NCBI GenBank assembly: GCA_029560875.1
Contig: JAKQKB010000126.1
Span: 1-64,000, forward strand
From: Bacteroidota bacterium
Lineage (GTDB): Bacteria; Bacteroidota; Bacteroidia; Bacteroidales; Tenuifilaceae
Direction: 5' to 3'
Length of the DNA: 64,000 bases
The notes beneath the pieces were generated by a model. That model did not search any database, was not told the origin of the DNA, and saw only the letters and a program-made list of their open reading frames with translations. The position numbers and the translations under genes are program-made. Of this stretch, positions 63,122 through 64,000 are shown in pieces; positions within the stretch are counted from its first letter, which is position 1; the number at the start of each line of letters is the position of its first letter.

Positions 63122-63155
63122 CCTGTTCGAGCGCGTCTTCCAGACGCGTTCGTTC
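63122..63155 (+). repeat. REP-like palindrome, family 1 (best-preserved copy)
   Basis: GCGTCT-TCC-AGACGC is a perfect 6-bp stem inside the longer imperfect arms CGAGCGCGTCT/AGACGCGTTCG. It is nearly identical to the copy at 58921-58955. Confidence 0.7.
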
Positions 63156-63165
63156 TTGTTCCCCG

Positions 63166-63225
63166 TTGAGCCGAGGCTTTAGAGATAACTTTTAAGGAGT
63201 TGGGCGGTCGGCTGTGCCGCCGTCC
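63166..63225 (+). repeat. Composite GC-rich repeat, family 2, copy 2
   Basis: It runs from TTGAGCCGAGGCTTTAGAG to GGGCGGTCGGCTGTGCC plus GCCGTCC. It has the same layout and almost the same length as the copy at 60537-60597. The ~125 bp between it and the RHS remnant hold no gene I can support. Confidence 0.65.
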
Positions 63226-63349
63226 AAGTATTCTTGCAGGTTGTGCCTGCGGAACGGAATAAAACATTTTCAGCAATTTTTATTACTTTCGTTAAGAGTT
63301 CTTTGATACAAAACGGACAAGCCATAAGGTGTAGCGTAGGGTAAGTTGC

Positions 63350-63574
63350 TACAACTGCCACTGCTACGTGCTTAACAACCCGCTAATGTACACGGATTCC
63401 ACGGGGTAAATATCCAAAATTGGTAGTAATGATTTTCTGAACAGTATTGATTATTTTGGCGCAAGATCCTATATACTAATAGTTGTAGGGCTATACTGGG
63501 TTTTCAGATCAAAAAATTCCTATACGTTGCGCAGTATACTTTTATTTTTTTACTTTTATAGGCAAACAAATTAA
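63350..63574 (+). pseudogene. RHS core end and tip remnant, interrupted by a stop
   Basis: The frame reads YNCHCYVLNNPLMYTDSTG, then a TAA, then ISKIGSNDFLNSIDYFGARS and a hydrophobic tail ending at 63572. The intact RHS protein has YNRYSYVLNNPLMYTDPTGY at the matching place, and the DNA is close to identical over ~40 bp. The TAA replaces the TAC (Tyr) codon after DPTG. The remainder looks like the start of a different tip sequence. The upstream RHS gene is missing. Confidence 0.75.
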
Positions 63575-63584
63575 TACTTAACAC

Positions 63585-64000
63585 ATGAAAAAGTTATTAT
63601 ATGCTTTTATTCTATGCTTTATCTCTCTTGTATCCACATCTCAAGAAAAGATAAATTATGTTTCGCATTACTTATTTCCAGAGTTTGGCGAAGGGATTAT
63701 AGTTATGAAACATGGTGGCGCCTATAGGGCTTCTCTGAACTATAACTTAATTACCAATGAGTTGGTTTTTGAAAACAATAAGGCTAGATATGCAATAGCT
63801 AAAGATAGTCTTATTAACATTGACACTGTAATTATAAACGATAAACGGTTAGTTTTGGTAAAGAATAGTTTTGTAGAGATATTACACCAATCGAGTTTTG
63901 AACTATTTGTAGAGCACAAGTGTAAGGTGAGCTCCCCTGGCTCTCCAGCAGCGTATGGTGGTACATCTTATACATCTTCAACTAGTACCGTTACCTCTAT
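63585..64000 (+). CDS. Exported protein, 3' end outside window
   Basis: An ATG at 63585 opens a frame that runs to the end of the window without a stop (138 codons). The N-terminus is a signal peptide (KKLLYAFILCFISLVSTSQEK). The mature part is beta-rich (SHYLFPEFGEGIIVMKHGGAY; ELVFENNKARYAIAKDSL; NDKRLVLVKNSFVEIL) and the visible end is Ser/Gly/Thr-rich. I recognise no family. It follows the RHS core remnant. Confidence 0.65.
   Translation, partial: MKKLLYAFILCFISLVSTSQEKINYVSHYLFPEFGEGIIVMKHGGAYRASLNYNLITNELVFENNKARYAIAKDSLINIDTVIINDKRLVLVKNSFVEILHQSSFELFVEHKCKVSSPGSPAAYGGTSYTSSTSTVTS

Overview
The window looks like chromosome from a member of the Bacteroidota, probably a Bacteroidales-type anaerobe or microaerobe. 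The evidence is two type IX secretion (T9SS) sorting domains, a FecI/FecR pair of the Bacteroides type, PorT-like and TonB-dependent outer-membrane proteins, GldA, a DUF4271 gene beside hemD, moderate AT-richness and TAnnTTTG promoter boxes. No rRNA, tRNA or CRISPR array was found.

Region 1 (1-18.8 kb) is a housekeeping block, mostly on the minus strand: the end of an AsmA-like gene and a histidine kinase (plus strand), then yidD, rnpA, hemD, DUF4271, uvrC, ade, mnmG, ybeY, an RsbW-like ATPase, an EnvC-like amidase activator, dut and a polysaccharide flippase. The plus-strand genes ppi, pheS and a Crp/Fnr regulator follow, then ruvB and nadA on the minus strand. Two perfect parS-like 16-mers lie between ade and mnmG. 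Dominant gene direction flips in the AT-rich 18.76-19.26 kb gap, which carries repeated TTATTAACA-like words and is a candidate replication origin.

Region 2 (19-28 kb) holds an Omp85-type barrel, an orphan BRO-N antirepressor, pepP, a VanZ-like protein, an OmpA-family protein, metK preceded by a convincing SAM-II riboswitch, and a BspA-like leucine-rich T9SS cargo protein.

Region 3 (27.8-35.35 kb) is bracketed by two direct copies of a MITE-like repeat. It encodes an ECF sigma factor, a FecR anti-sigma factor, an STN-domain protein with a glycine-rich repeat solenoid instead of a receptor barrel, a MORN-type lipoprotein and a TonB-dependent receptor.

Region 4 (35.5-50.6 kb) is again ordinary core genome: gldA, a coiled-coil membrane protein, a Ca/Na antiporter operon, an Ig-like lipoprotein, a thiamine-binding-family protein, a PorT-like barrel, a ferredoxin-NADP reductase, rlmN, an exported serpin, an AlbA_2 protein, lipA-lipB and recJ.

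Region 5 (50.7-64 kb) is the accessory part. An intact IS30-family element sits upstream of a small T9SS-tailed protein and a 2009-residue SpvB/FG-GAP/RHS polymorphic toxin. The C-terminal tip is AT-rich and unlike the GC-rich RHS core, and a two-helix membrane protein (putative immunity) starts 4 bp after it. Downstream lie small membrane proteins, lipoproteins and secreted proteins, two decayed RHS pieces (one broken by a 1-nt homopolymer deletion, one by a TAC-to-TAA stop) and several copies of GC-rich palindromic repeats. I read this as a reservoir of old toxin tips and immunity genes, punctuated by repeats that could support tip exchange.
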